Assembly: GCF_023159225.1 (NCBI RefSeq)
Contig: NC_063166.1
Coordinates: 45,067,149 to 45,131,148 of the forward strand
Length of the DNA stretch: 64,000 nt
Direction of reading: 5' to 3'
Origin: Perognathus longimembris pacificus
Lineage: Eukaryota; Chordata; Mammalia; Rodentia; Heteromyidae
Each line of letters starts with the position of its first letter. Within the stretch, counting starts at the first letter, position 1. Both the position numbers and the translations under genes were made by a program. Below are positions 32,992 through 44,604 of this stretch, piece after piece. The notes under the pieces were generated by a model. The model did no database searches, was not told where the DNA came from, and saw only the letters and a program-made list of their open reading frames with translations.

Positions 32992-35094
32992 CTCTAAACT
33001 CTACCTGCCTGCCTGCCTGTGATAGGATGGGCTGGTACTAGCTTCCAAAGGTACCAATATTTCTTTAACATCTGCTTTGAAAGACACAAAGAAATGTTTC
33101 CTGTTCTTGTTATTGATGTTTGTTAAGCTTGGAGATTTGGTTAAATTCTGCTTGTTGTTGGCTAAATCCTAAGTTTTCTCCAGCATTGACCACGTGGTGG
33201 ACAATAGAATTGATTTTAGCAAGCACCATCTTGATTCCATCAAGGTTCCAAAAACTTTTGGAGGTAGAAGCCCACCCATCCCTCAGGTAATGGGCATGCC
33301 AAATTCCTTGAGGCTGGGCAAGGATGTGGAGTATCCAGCTCCTGGTAACCCTGCCCCCACCCTGAACTCTAACTGTGGCCTTGTAATTCAAATGTGCCTT
33401 GCAATTCAAATGCTGGAAGGTGAAGGTGTCTTGCTGTGAGCCTGCTAAGGCTCTGACCAGCTCCGCTGCCATTACACCGTGCCACATGTCTGCGTTCTGT
33501 TTGTGTCTTGTCTTCCATCTCCTGGACTTTCTCTGGTCATAGCATCCCACTTCAGCTCCCCATTGGAGCTGAACTGGTTTCTCAAAATGTGGCTTCTCCA
33601 TTTCCTCACCGGATAATCTATGAAAATTTGTGTTTGCTGTAAAAGTTTTTGTTTTCTAACTGACCACGTGGTTCTAAAATATGGGCAAAATAATATCATT
33701 TTGCCACTGGAATTCCAGAAAACTTACATGACAAATTAAAAAAAAACAAACTTCTAAGCGCGCCCCAAAGCTTGTGCACAACTGTCTGTATGCCTGTCTG
33801 TCTGTTGATAAAACATGTAAAAACTGGCATCATGGTTTCAAAATTACTTGCTTTTGACTACTATTTTAACTTACTTTAAGTTTTGTGTTAAACTGATCTT
33901 TGCAGCCTGTGGGTGGAGTCATAGTGAACAGCCTGGAGGCAATCCTGACTTTATCACCAGACTCCAAGCCAAAAAAAAAAAAACCAACAAAACACAAAAA
34001 AAACAAAACCCAGGTTTTAAACCCAAACTGATCATGTTTGAGTACAAGCAAATGTGTCTAAGAAAAACTCCAAAAAGTTCTAATATGCAGCATGTGGTAT
34101 AGTACAATGATGTAAAACCAGTGTGTTATTCTTTATGTCCATCTATGCTAAAAGTGAAGTGTATATCTGTTTCTGACAATTCTTTGGTTAGTGGCTGCTA
34201 ACCTGGATTTTCCTAACCCAGGATTAATATTTTGCTTTATAGGATGCAGGAGTCACTGGTGGTGTTCCTGTGAAGATTTTGACAGGCCCAGAGTGCTCCT
34301 GCCCTGGCTCTGCACCCGCTCCCCACAATGTTAGAGTTGGGTTTATAGCAGGCCTATCATGACAGAGATGAAGCCAAGACTTACTCCAAGGTTAAAAGCA
34401 TCAGAGTTGTGTTTGGTGGCCACAAGGTTGCATTGGGATAGCATTGGTGTCTTCCCCTTCCATGTCTCAGAAACTGTCATGGCTGCTGCAGAGAGCAGAC
34501 TTGGTTGGCCTTTGGTCTGTGTGGATTTTGTGATTAGGAAGATGGTTAAAGGCCCAAGCCTTCTAAAATCTTTTTAAAGTTGTCACCCTGCTTAAACCAG
34601 CAGGGTACTAGCCTATAAAAGCCAGAGTACTCAGAGTAAGCAAACAGGGAATACTGGGAGATTTCAAATGTCTTTAACCAGTCTGTTTAGAAATTCGTAG
34701 GCAACCCAGCAGGAGGTATGACAATCTATCCAGAGGACTCTGAGAGATGCTACTACAGCCTTGCCCAGATCCAACCCATCTCTCCTGCCTGCTTCCATCA
34801 CGCATGATCAATGAAGCCCGCTGATTTGGGATGGAAGACACAGCCACCTCAGATCCACTGATGCTGAGACTTTTACATTGTCCTAACCCTTTGCCCTCTT
34901 GATTGTTATTCATTTGTGTTCTCTTCCACCTGCCAGTAAGGTTAAATGATATAATTTGATTTGATGGTATATGGATCTCATTCAGTCTGTTGTTCTCTAA
35001 GTGTTACAGCAGAACTCTGGCAAGTATTTGTTGGTCAATTCTCAACAAGCTACAGGTAAGCTCTACTCCTATTGTCCTCCTGTTGCTTTAATTG

Positions 35095-35342
35095 GACATA
35101 AAAAGGGCTTTTATGGCTAAGACTCCTTGGATTGTAGTTAGAAGCCAGCCCGGGCAGGAAAAAAAAATCCCTCTAAAACTCCATCTCCCAACTAACCAGC
35201 AAAGAGCCAGACTGGAAGCTTGGCTCAAGACCAGCCAAATGGCTGAATGCGACACTGTGGCTCAAGTGGTAGAGCACTAGCCTTGAGCAGAAGTGCTCAG
35301 GGACAGTGCCCAGGCCTTGAGTTCAAATTCTGAGAATGCCAA
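35095..35342 (+). mobile_element. B1-Geo SINE inserted in the LTR element, sense
   Basis: B1 remnant ending 'agaagccagcccgggcag', linker 'ccatctcccaactaacca', then Geo 'gtggctcaagtggtagag' and 'gccttgagttcaaattctg'. The left end is decayed. Confidence 0.75.
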
Positions 35343-36201
35343 CTGGGACAAGCTATCCAATCAATGAGCACCTAGACCTTCAGGATGAGGTCTATCCTGA
35401 CAACGAGGAACTATGGAGAGGAGTAAAAGGAGATGAAGTCTCATCTTAAATGGAGTCAATTTAAACTTGCCCTTCCAAAATTAATCAGAGCCGGGAGATC
35501 AAGAGGAATAGTTGTTTACCCACCTAATGTCCATACCTGTCCATTTTCCATCTGGACAGAAACTTGAATTCTTGCCTTTGTTACTTGCTATTTGTATGTT
35601 TATCTATATAGCCTCTGACTGGTTACTCCCAACCAGTCTACTATCCCTAAACACTTCCTTCCTGCCCCCAGTCCAGTTATTCCTCCTTCCCTGTAATGGA
35701 CCACAATTGGGTTTATACCACAAATGGAACTTTTCTGGCTTGTGCCCAGGGTGTGTTCTCCCATGTCGTTCATGTTAACTGGTCCTGGGAACTTGTCAGC
35801 CTTTTGCCTGACCTTTTGAAAAGTCTCTTTTAACAGGATAACATCCCTCACCTATGTCACCACCTGGGAACTTGCAGTTCAAGGCCATCTTACTACACTG
35901 CTCTGCCCAGCGCAGATCTGGACCCTGAAGACCCCAGTCCCAGTGGTTCCTTGATGTGCCCAAGCTGCAGGAGGTAGCCAGAAGAGACCATGACACCCAT
36001 CTGCCCTGATAACCATTCTTGTGGAAATGATGAGGACTTTTACCAACCAAACTGTCAAACAAATACTTCTTGGACGGTACCAGGCCAAATGAATCAGGGA
36101 CCCCTGACTACTTCGCCCCCTTATAGCAGGAAGTACCTCCAGAAGAAACAACCTCCGCCTATACTCCTGGCCTGGTACCCCTCCTCTTATTAATAAACAA
36201 C

Positions 36202-36212
36202 AAATGGGGAAA
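36202..36212 (+). promoter_or_regulatory. Polypurine tract of the LTR element
   Basis: AAATGGGGAAA immediately before the 3' LTR, in the place where plus-strand DNA priming occurs. One T interrupts it. Confidence 0.7.
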
Positions 36213-36481
36213 TGTTAGCATTTCCCTAGCCTCAGGTCCTCAGCTCCTCCCACTAGCCCCCAGATCCACGCATACCTACTGAGCCACTCCTACTCACTAC
36301 CTAACTACTTCCCCTTTACCCCCAGAGAGAGAAGCTGCCACCTGGATAAGGTGCAGATGCCATGTAGCACCCTCTCCCGTGGGAACTATGGCCCCACTAA
36401 TAAACCTCCTTATGAACCTTCTTCTCCTGCCTGTGATGATCTCTGCATGGTCCTCTGGGATGGCCAGGACCTATACTTTCA
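36213..36481 (+). repeat. 3' LTR (269 bp)
   Basis: Same length and ends as the 5' LTR, AATAAA at 36399-36404. About 11 substitutions separate the pair, four of them in the last 20 bp. Confidence 0.92.
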
Positions 36482-36486
36482 AGGCA

Positions 36487-37090
36487 GAGCCTTGCCATGT
36501 AGTTTAGGCTGTTCTATTTTTACTTTTTGTTTTATTTGTGACAGAATATGTGGCCAATTTTCATGACTATTCCATATGAACTGAGTGAAAAGCTATTCTT
36601 TACCCTAGGGCTTTGAATTTGATATATCTCAAACAGGACTACATCACTGGGTTCCTGTCTAGGTTTCTTTTTTTCTTTTGGTATCTGTGCTTGATTTGCC
36701 CCTCCCCCTTCCTGTCTGCTTGAGTGATGTCAAGGCAGAAAGAAAGGAGAGAAAGGACTGCCCCCTTCTGCTAAGGCATCTTTGTGCTCAGAGCTTGTGA
36801 TATTTCTGCCTTATGGATATTTCTGCTGAGTTATTTGGTTCATAGACACTTAGAACTCAGATATTGGTTGTTTGTTCTTGTGTTTTTTTCCTGCCCCAGA
36901 CTGGCCTCAAACTTGAGATTCTCCTGATTTAGCCTCCCAAATCCACAATAACAATGCACATACTAAAACCTTCAACTTGGATAGTGAGTTTAGTGCCATC
37001 AAGTCTCCTTCTTTGTTTTATTTAATGCTTTGGAGCTTTAACTCTACCTCATATGTTACAGAATTGTGATTCTATGTTTCTTTATTTACT
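36487..37090. other. Mostly unique DNA with a B1 trace
   Basis: A B1-like antisense fragment lies at 36890-36965 ('actggcctcaaacttgaga', 'tttagcctcccaaatcc'). Nothing else recognised. Confidence 0.4.
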
Positions 37091-37093
37091 TTT

Positions 37094-37333
37094 GTGCCAG
37101 TACTGGGGCTTGAATGTAGACCACTGTGCTCTTGCTTGGCTTTTTTTGCTTAAGACTAGTATTCTACACTTGAACCAACCTCTATTTCTAGGTCTTTACT
37201 AGTTAATTGGAGATAATGGTCTCACACTTTTATTTATTTATTTATTTATTTAGGCCTGGGATTGCCTCAAACCTCCATTCTTAGCCTCCTGAGTAGGTAG
37301 GATTACAGGTATGAGCCATCAGTGCCTTGCTGG
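37094..37333 (-). mobile_element. B1-Geo SINE, antisense, with internal (TTTA)n
   Basis: 'tgccagtactggggcttga', 'ttaattggagataatggtc' and 'cctcctgagtaggtagga'. A (TTTA)n repeat of about 24 bp (37230-37253) sits within the B1 half. Confidence 0.8.
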
Positions 37334-37765
37334 TATTGTGATTCTAAAAAATAATTTCTTTGCACTGCATGGTTTAACTAATCTGCCTTCTTTTTTTCAA
37401 GATCATTTAAAAAAATTTATATCTCCTTCATTTTGGTATAGAATTAAATTTGCTTTATGAATCAGTATGAAATCCTTTCTCACTACATAAGTTAAACACA
37501 TTTGCATTTTTGATGTGACAGATATACTTAGGTTGAATTATGTTATATTTCATGTCTTATCTTTTTCCTTTTACAGCAGCCTTCATTTTGTGGTTGGTTT
37601 TTTGGTTTACTTTTTGTTTGTCATTTTATAATTTACAAAGACTTAAACTTTGGTGTTAATGGCTTCATTCATAATTGTGATTTGCCATGGTCTACTTTGT
37701 AGGCATCTCAGCATTCTCAGACCTGAGCTAGAATTACATTACCATGTATTTTGCAACAATTTGCA

Positions 37766-38122
37766 CCACGGTTACAGATTATCCAAGAGTGGATAATTTT
37801 TAAGAATAACTTTGTTTTCACATAGCTCAGGAGGCAAAAAACTACCACCAAGGTGCCTGTGTGTTTGGCTGTCGGGAAAATGAGGCTCTGTCTTTCCAGG
37901 TGGCCCCCTGCGAGCTTTGTGCCCTATAGAAGTGCAAAGCTGTGACTTTATGTGGTAGAAGAGGCAGAGGACAAAGGACCAAGCTTCGTCTATGAAGCCC
38001 ATCCATTCTCAGTTGCATTCATGAGGGGAATCCTCAGGGCCCATCACCTCTGAAAGCCCTACCTTTTAATTCCATGTTACTACATTCGTCAAGGGGCACA
38101 TTCAACTCAGAGCAGCAAATCT
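37766..38122 (-). mobile_element. MaLR (MLT1-type) LTR relic, antisense
   Basis: 'ttcatgaggggaatcctca' followed by 'ccatcacctctgaaagccc' and a terminal 'acattcaactcagagcag' match the antisense 5' part of MLT1. The upstream part is more decayed. Confidence 0.55.
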
Positions 38123-39515
38123 TTCTGTCCTCAAACTTCCTCTTTCCTTCCTGTACACTTAATACTAGCCACAAGGATTAAGGAAGTGCTTCCCTTTATT
38201 CTGTTATAGGTCCTTCCTTGCTGGTGTTAACCATGATGGAGGGGCAGGATACACCTAATCCCTTCCCAGGCATTCCAATTCTAGGGTTTTGCTGCCACAG
38301 TATTAGTAGTATTCTGTTTCCTAAAACTTTAGCTATTCAGTGAACTTAAAAAGTATTGTTATGTTTTCAGTCTAACTACTTTTCTTCTGCCTTTCCAAGT
38401 CAAATTGGATGCTGGCAAGCTTTACCCCACTGCCTTGTTCTCCCAGTTCCTGCATTAACTGTCTACTCCTGGAGGGGTGCTCATCTCTAGAAGTGGAGAA
38501 TTTTTTTAAATGCCCTTTTAGCTCACTCTAAATCTCTTCTCATGGTTCTAGTGTGATGTCTCCCTTGTCTCACAGTGTTTTGAAGACCTAGCCTACATTG
38601 TGGGGTCTACAGATTATATGCCAGCCTGCTTTTAAAAATGGAATTTCATTGCCTCTCCTTTGTACTTTTGTAAGATTTTCAGAAACCTGATTCAGTTTTA
38701 AGATATAGTGGGTGCTTTACTTTCATAATCATAGGTCAAGAGCAAAATCAATAGCATACCCAAGATCTTTTTAAAGATTTGTTTCCACCCCCACACTTGC
38801 ATAGAGTTGTGGAGACGGGGACAAGTTATGGGAAATCTTCTGCAATCATTTGTGACTTTTAACCCTGACTTCATTCTCTCATATTCAACATCTAAGAATC
38901 CCCACTGGTCATTTTGCAATGCTCCAAACCTTTTGATGACAGCTTCTTAATCTAATTGTACAGTTGTCACACAAGAGGCCATGAAGCAGGTGCTTTGACA
39001 TTCTGGTAATAGCATACAAAGTAATATGCAAACAGCACCATATTCTTGATATTGCTTTGGTCCTCACAGCCTCACACGATCTCAATGCCCCTCCCTTTTA
39101 TACATAGACCAAAGTGTAGAGTGCTGGGAAATAACTGGGTAATAGAATAGCTTCTTGAAAACCACAAATTATGATATAGAGTCAGTGAGCATTTCAGAGA
39201 AAGGCTGTTATCATCGAGAGGAAAGTCTTTATTTTTGAGTAATCTAGAAAGTATAAGTAACCCAGGAGATTTGATATTTTCATGCCTGTGATATATTACC
39301 ATTACCATCACCTCCTTTGAATGTCAAGGACAGAGTTATCTATGGATTCCTTTTATTACTCCCTTCCAAAATCACTTAGCTACTTAGCAACACTCCACTA
39401 CATTTTCTGGGTTTTTGTCTGTCATGTTGAAGGCAGAAATGGTTGGGGGTTGGGCTGAGTATGATGGGAGAGAATATGAAAAAGCTGTTTTAAAAAAATA
39501 GAGAGCACTTTCATT
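38123..39515. other. Unique DNA
   Basis: No element identified with confidence. Confidence 0.35.
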
Positions 39516-39519
39516 ATAT

Positions 39520-39770
39520 TAAATTATTCGCTGATGGTGACACAATGATGAATAAATCACCTGCCCCACACTCAAAGAAGGCAGTAGACTTCAATTTATT
39601 AAACACCTATTAGGCAGCAAATATTATATTAGGTTTTTTTTATTGCTCACAACAGCACCACTGCACAGGCATTATTGCCTGGCCTCACAGAGGTCCAGAG
39701 TGAAGAGTTAGAACCTGAGTTTGTATCAATGGCTTCAAATTGCTCATCTTTCCCCTGTACCACACCAGTT
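39520..39770 (+). mobile_element. MIR SINE, sense
   Basis: 'tttattaaacacctattag' then 'gctcacaacagcacca' and 'aggcattattgcctgg' reproduce the core and 3' half of MIR in order. Ancient and unlikely to be active. Confidence 0.55.
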
Positions 39771-40820
39771 ATATGTGAAAAACAGGAATGACATGAATAC
39801 AGTTTCCTGGTCCACAATCTACACACTTGAGCTGGAGATGAAACCAGGCAGCCTTCGGGCTCCCAGCTGGGGCCCTCATGAAAAGCTCTCATATAAGCCT
39901 GTGCTCTAGGAAGACTAGAGTCTGGCTTGAAATCCTGTTTGCATCTGGAGGCTGGGTAGTGGGTCTGTGATGGAGCCAGAGCTGAGAGATGGATTTGGGG
40001 CTCCTTGGCTTGCTTGATTAGCATGAAAATTAAAGACTAACAGTAGTAAGGAAAAAAATCAAGAATGCATTGCTCCTCACTCAGAAAATATGCATGGCAT
40101 TAGGTTTCTTGTCTACTATTTGAGGGAAACATTGGAAAGGCCAGATTTGTGCTTCTTATTCATGAGTAGCTGGCTTCATGCTTTCTGGCTTGGTCTAGGC
40201 ATGGTTATTATGATGGTTTTCAGACCACTCTGTTGGAGAGTGCTGTAACACTTATCAAGGGCTTAGCTGTTTCTCTTACCATTTCCCTTCTTAGGGCCTC
40301 ACCAAATCAAAGCTAGCCTCTCACTATACTCTCCTAGACTTCTGGATTGAGCCCATCCTACCATCTTCCTTCTACCCATTTGCTTTCAGTGCAGTAGAAG
40401 TTTTCAGTATGCCATTTCCTGTGACATGAAGGTAATATGGCTGTGTAATTAAAAAGTTTAGCAACACTGACATTTCTGTGTTTGCACTAGAATTATCTTG
40501 ATATTACCAGGGATTGGAGAATGCTGCCACCTGCTAGGAACATATGCATATGTTTGAGCAAAGGTTAATGAGTCTATTCTGAAAAATACTCAGGTGAGGG
40601 CTGCAGAGCCGCTTGATACATTCTAATGTAGCAGAACAGTATGCTCTGAGAAGAACAAGGCCAGTTTGGGGCACAACAATTTGAAGTTTCCCTTTGGGGC
40701 ATGGATGTGAGTGGAATTTTAGATGAAAGACAGGTTGTCTGTGGCTTTATCAGATGCTCTACCTTGTGGGTGTGGGTCTAACATATTAACTTACTTATTT
40801 TGTTTTATTTTCTAATGTGA
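39771..40820. other. Unique DNA
   Basis: No element recognised. The 125-codon minus-strand frame at 39647-40024 begins in this stretch, reads into the MIR and shows no domain. Confidence 0.35.
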
Positions 40821-40821
40821 A

Positions 40822-40890
40822 GATTAACTCCTGGGCCTTTTGTCTACTACACATACTCTATCAGTGAGCTATACTCACAGGCCTTCACAT
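40822..40890 (-). mobile_element. ID-like SINE fragment, antisense
   Basis: 'catactctatcagtgagct' and 'actcacaggcc' match the antisense 5' part of an ID element. Short and decayed. Confidence 0.4.
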
Positions 40891-40969
40891 ATTAGTTTTG
40901 TGTCAAACTAGATGTACATTTTATAGAAAGGCAACTATCCTTTTATTTATTATTTTTATTTATTTATTT

Positions 40970-41196
40970 TTGTGCTAGCACAAAGGCTTGAACTCAGGGC
41001 TTGGGAACTGTTCCTTAGCTTTTTTTATTCAAGGAGGGTATTCAACTATGTGAGTCATAGCTCCACTTCTGTCTTTTTGGTAGTTAATTATCAATAAGAG
41101 TCTCATGGACTTCCCTGCTCGTGGTTTCTAAACAGATCCTCAGATTTCAGCTTCCCAAGTAGCTAGGATTACAGGCATGAACCATGGGAGCCCGGC
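40970..41196 (-). mobile_element. B1-Geo SINE, antisense
   Basis: 'cttgaactcagggcttgg', linker 'ttaattatcaataagagtc', B1 'cccaagtagctaggattac', ending 'gggagcccggct'. Confidence 0.82.
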
Positions 41197-42225
41197 TGCA
41201 TCTATATCTTAATCTTTATGTTCTTGCCTTTGTCTAGCTCAATATTGTGTGCAAGATGGCAAATACTGTATAGTGATGTGTGCATTGACTTGTATAATAT
41301 TTATGCATATAAACATGACTGTTTAATACTATTTAAATGCACATATCTTGCATATCAATTCTCCATTCTCTGAAGGCTTTTGTTTCAATTAAACACAATG
41401 CCCAAGATTTTGAGAGTCTTCTAAATCCCAGAACCTTTGGGAAAATGTTATTTGAAGAAAACTATTTGTCAGAGAGTTTTCTCTTTAATTTACAAATTGT
41501 AGTAAGACTCTTGAAGGCTCTTCTGGACAAAGAAGACATCCTGCTCAAATCAACATGGCCCTGGACCTGAAGGAGCACTTTCACCTCTCCAGAAAATAAA
41601 GCAGTGAAACTTGTCTCTTTCTTTTTCAACTTGCCTTACTTTAAGAAAAGGACTTATTAGTTTAAAAATAGTCATCTTTTTATTCCTTGCCTGTCAGGGC
41701 CTTTCTGCCTTCTCTCTTGGCATTTACTGATATGTTTTGATTGACACCCTCCACAGTACTAAAAGGGAACAGGAGAATGCTCCATTTTATTGACAGACGC
41801 TGAGGCCTTGTCAGGGACAATTGCTTAGCAACCTCTATGGTGCCACTTTGGGGAGAAGGGGGAAGGAAAGGACAGAATTACATATAAAAGAAAAGAATGC
41901 ATTTTTTAAAAAGGCCATCCACCATTAAACATGAAATATTCTTTTTTTAATTCAAGTTAGCAATGTATCTTATAAAACCTGAACAATTTTCTTTAAATCT
42001 TGGGTTGTTGGATTACTGAGGTGTTGAGATAAGTTTAAGCTTTAGCAAACTGTACACAAAGGTAAGTGAATGAATGGTAACTGTATTCAGAAAAAGATCT
42101 GAGGTCCTCCATCAACATGGAATTCTCTTGGTTATATTTGAATCTGTGCAGCCCACCAAATCTCCTGGGCACTGTGAGTGGCATTGAGAAAACACCTATG
42201 CATAGATGAAATAGGCTCACAATGC
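41197..42225. other. Unique DNA
   Basis: No repeat or coding signal recognised. Confidence 0.35.
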
Positions 42226-42230
42226 ATGTG

Positions 42231-42440
42231 CTAGTAATGGAGTTTATACTGAGGGCCTGAACACTGTCCTTGAGCTCTTTTGCTCAAGGTTAGCACTCTA
42301 TTACTTTAAATGACAGCTTTCCTTTTGATTTTTGAGTGGTTAATTGAAGAGAAGCATCTCACGGGGACTTTTCAGACCAGGCTAGCTTTGGACCACCATC
42401 CTCAGTTAGGATTTACAAGTGTGAGCCATCGGTGCCAGGG
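42231..42440 (-). mobile_element. B1-Geo SINE, antisense (first of a cluster)
   Basis: 'actgagggcctgaacactg', 'ttaattgaagagaagcatc' and 'gtgagccatcggtgccagg'. Confidence 0.78.
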
Positions 42441-42451
42441 CTCCTGAGTAT

Positions 42452-42640
42452 TTTTTTTCCCTTCTCAAGCTAGTGATCTAGCTCTTGAGCCACAGCCCCA
42501 CTTCTGGCTTTTTGGTGATTAATTGGAGATAAGATTTTCATGGACTTGCTTGTCCGGGCTGACTTTGTATTCCAATCCTCAGATCTCAGCCTCTTGAGCA
42601 GCTGGGATTAGATTACAGGTGTGAGTCACCAGCACCCACC
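42452..42640 (-). mobile_element. B1-Geo SINE, antisense, Geo end missing
   Basis: Starts inside Geo at 'ctcaagctagtgatctagc', then 'ttaattggagataagattt', 'ctcagatctcagcctcttg' and 'gtgagtcaccagcaccca'. Confidence 0.75.
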
Positions 42641-42717
42641 TTCCTTTGCATTTTTAATCATTAGCATCAACAGAGAAAATTATTCTTATCAAATTACAAT
42701 AATAATTATTATTATTT

Positions 42718-42950
42718 GGCAATACTGAGGTTTTTTTTTTTTTTTTTCTCAAATTTTTATTGAATACTGAGGTTTTAACTCAGGGCTAGGCAGGTATTTA
42801 ATCACTGGAGCTCAAAACCTTTTAGTTATTTTTCAGATAAGGTCTTGCATTTTTGCCTGGGGCTAGACTCAGACCACAATTCTCTTAACCTATATCTTAG
42901 TCATGGCTGAGATCACATGCACACATTACCATACCTGGCTTATTTGTTGA
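42718..42950 (-). mobile_element. Old SINE, antisense, split by a 28-bp L1 micro-insertion
   Basis: 'ggcaatactgaggttt', 'ttaactcagggctagg', 'gttatttttcagataaggt' and 'ccatacctggctt' are antisense SINE words. The element is interrupted at 42735-42762. Confidence 0.65.
42735..42762 (-). mobile_element. Ultra-short L1 3' tail insertion
   Basis: Thirteen T residues followed by 'ctcaaatttttattg'. The reverse complement is the last ~14 bases of L1 (compare 'ataataaaaatttgaaaa' at 45184) plus poly(A). The duplication aatactgaggtttt at 42721-42734 and 42763-42776 is perfect. Confidence 0.75.
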
Positions 42951-43327
42951 TATGGAGCTTTGCTGACTTTTGGCTTTATTTAGCCTTGAGCAGTAAACCA
43001 CTTAATCTGTGCCTCTCACAGTGGCATGAAGCCACCACACTTAACCTGCAATAAAAATTTCAAATGCTCACTTCTAGCACCTAGACTTAGCTAGTAGTGA
43101 CCCAGCAGCAAACAATCCCTAGAGCATGCTGGCAAGAACATTAGAAAACAGATAATTCCCTTATATTTAAATAACCCCAGAAGGATCTGTCACTTCTCAC
43201 CCTCAATTGCACGTGCTAAGAAGAGCACCTGACTGTCCTTAAGACTGACAGTACCCAACCACGAGTGGCAGTGCCCAATGTGAGTTGTACATTGGTACAC
43301 TCAGTAAGGTAAAGAGAACACCTCAAG
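42951..43327. other. Unique DNA
   Basis: Nothing recognised before the solitary Geo. Confidence 0.35.
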
Positions 43328-43440
43328 AAGTGATTCCAGGAAGTGGAGATGTGGCTCAAGTGGTAGGGCGACAACCTTGTGCAAAAAAAGCCAAGCAAGA
43401 GCATGAGGCCCTGAGTTCAAGGCCTTGTACTGGTACAAAA
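43328..43440 (+). mobile_element. Solitary Geo monomer, sense
   Basis: 'ggagatgtggctcaagtgg', then 'aaagccaagcaagagcatg' and 'gccctgagttcaaggcctt' with a tail of 'acaaaacaaaagg'. I see neither an ID nor a B1 half upstream, so this is either a 5'-truncated copy or a monomer. Confidence 0.75.
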
Positions 43441-43950
43441 CAAAAGGAAAAGAAGTGACTTCATATGACAGCCCTCACTGTCAGAGGTGCAGAGGGCCAT
43501 GCCATGTGACAGAGACCTCTACCCCCCAGCCTGCATGGAGATGGACAACAGCAGTGAAGGGGAGTGTAGAAAGCACAGAAAGTCTCTTGGTCTCTGTGTG
43601 GCTAAGCTGTGAAGTCAGTGAGGTTTGTCAGCCAGCGACTGGGGAGGGTTATGTGGAGCCTTTGAGGATGTCATTCATTGAGGCAATGGGGTATGGCCTG
43701 GTGGTGAGGAAGCCAGGGCCAGTGAAGCCTATGGTGAATCTGGAATGTGAGATGAAGGATGGGGTGGCTGTGGTCTGAAGAAGGGAGAGGAAGAAACAGA
43801 ACCTTCTGGTAGAAAGGAGACCCCAGCAACTGACTCTATGGGACATTGGTAGTCAACGGCTAGGGAACGTGAACCCCTTGAACAGGATAGGGGAAGCCCA
43901 GCTTCAGTTTTCTTCCTTTCCTATGGCAAGTGTTGGTTTCCATGGTGATT
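43441..43950. other. Unique DNA
   Basis: A 117-codon frame (43425-43778) begins in the SINE tail and shows no domain. Confidence 0.35.
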
Positions 43951-43959
43951 TCATCAGAT

Positions 43960-44330
43960 GATTAGAAAAATAAACATGCAATGTGATGCGTGCCTTCACC
44001 AACTTGAATCATGGGTCTTTCCCCCATATGGATGGAAATGTGGACTTATTTGGAAACAGGGTCTCTGAAGATGGAACTATGGATCTCTAGATGTGATCGT
44101 GCTGGGTGTAGAGGGGTCCCCAACACTCCTACACTGACAGAGTCAGGAGAAGGATATTGGCCAGATGGAGGAGGAAGAGGAAGTAAAGGCAGATTTTCCC
44201 ATGGAGCCTTTGGAAAGAGCATGTTCTTACTGAGGCTCAGTTCAAACTTCTGACACATAAGAGACCAAAGATCAGAAATTTTAAGCCACCAAATTCAAGG
44301 TAATTTGTTGTAACTGCTTCAGGAAAAATG
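43960..44330 (+). mobile_element. Ancient ERVL/MaLR-like LTR relic, sense
   Basis: 'atgtggacttatttggaaa' plus 'cagggtctctgaagatg', with 'taagccaccaaattcaagg' and 'aatttgttgtaactgcttc' at the 3' end. The order fits an old mammalian LTR; subfamily not assigned. Confidence 0.5.
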
Positions 44331-44604
44331 GTCTAGTGCTTGTTTTCAGAATTCTGCATATTCCTTTTAAAAATAATAATATCGTGAAATAGGGTAAAAT
44401 GAAGCCACTTAGCAAAATGAAGGTTAGGGCAGCTTAGCAGTGGTGACAGTGACTGAATTATAGGTGGCCTCAGCCCAGCCCTCTCTTATTCAATGATCTT
44501 CTGCTCCCTCCTTTTCTTCTCCACTGGTTCCTTCCTCTCCATCTTCTTTGTATGTCTACATTTGAATTCACCTAAAATAAAATGAAAGCATATAAATACG
44601 ATCT

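Larger units (their letters stand above)
32082..36212 (+). other. Interior of the LTR element
   Basis: The leader region (32290-32760) repeats a 'gggccacagggcc'-type phrase several times ('ccactgggcca' variants). The middle is unremarkable. The part before the 3' LTR (about 35500-36200) has several short frames that might be env relics, but I cannot show homology. A minus-strand frame of 163 codons at 33110-33601 is antisense to the element and has no known domain. Confidence 0.6.
31808..36486 (+). mobile_element. Complete LTR retrotransposon/ERV without recognisable genes, 4.67 kb
   Basis: Two direct 269-bp LTRs bound a 4,131-bp interior, and a 5-bp duplication AGGCA lies outside them (31808-31812 and 36482-36486). 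A primer-binding-like site follows the 5' LTR and a polypurine tract precedes the 3' LTR. The LTRs differ at about 11 positions (about 4%), so the insertion is moderately young. The interior has no frame longer than about 90 codons on the sense strand and no protease, reverse transcriptase or integrase motif I can recognise. It may be a non-autonomous element that depended on a relative's proteins, or a deletion derivative. It contains a later B1-Geo SINE (35095-35342) and a CT microsatellite. Confidence 0.9.

Noticed and set aside
33110..33601. 163-codon minus-strand frame
   Set aside because: It is antisense to the LTR element, with no recognised domain and no supporting context.
35500..36200. 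Possible env remnant
   Set aside because: Only vague resemblance in short frames; no motif I could defend.
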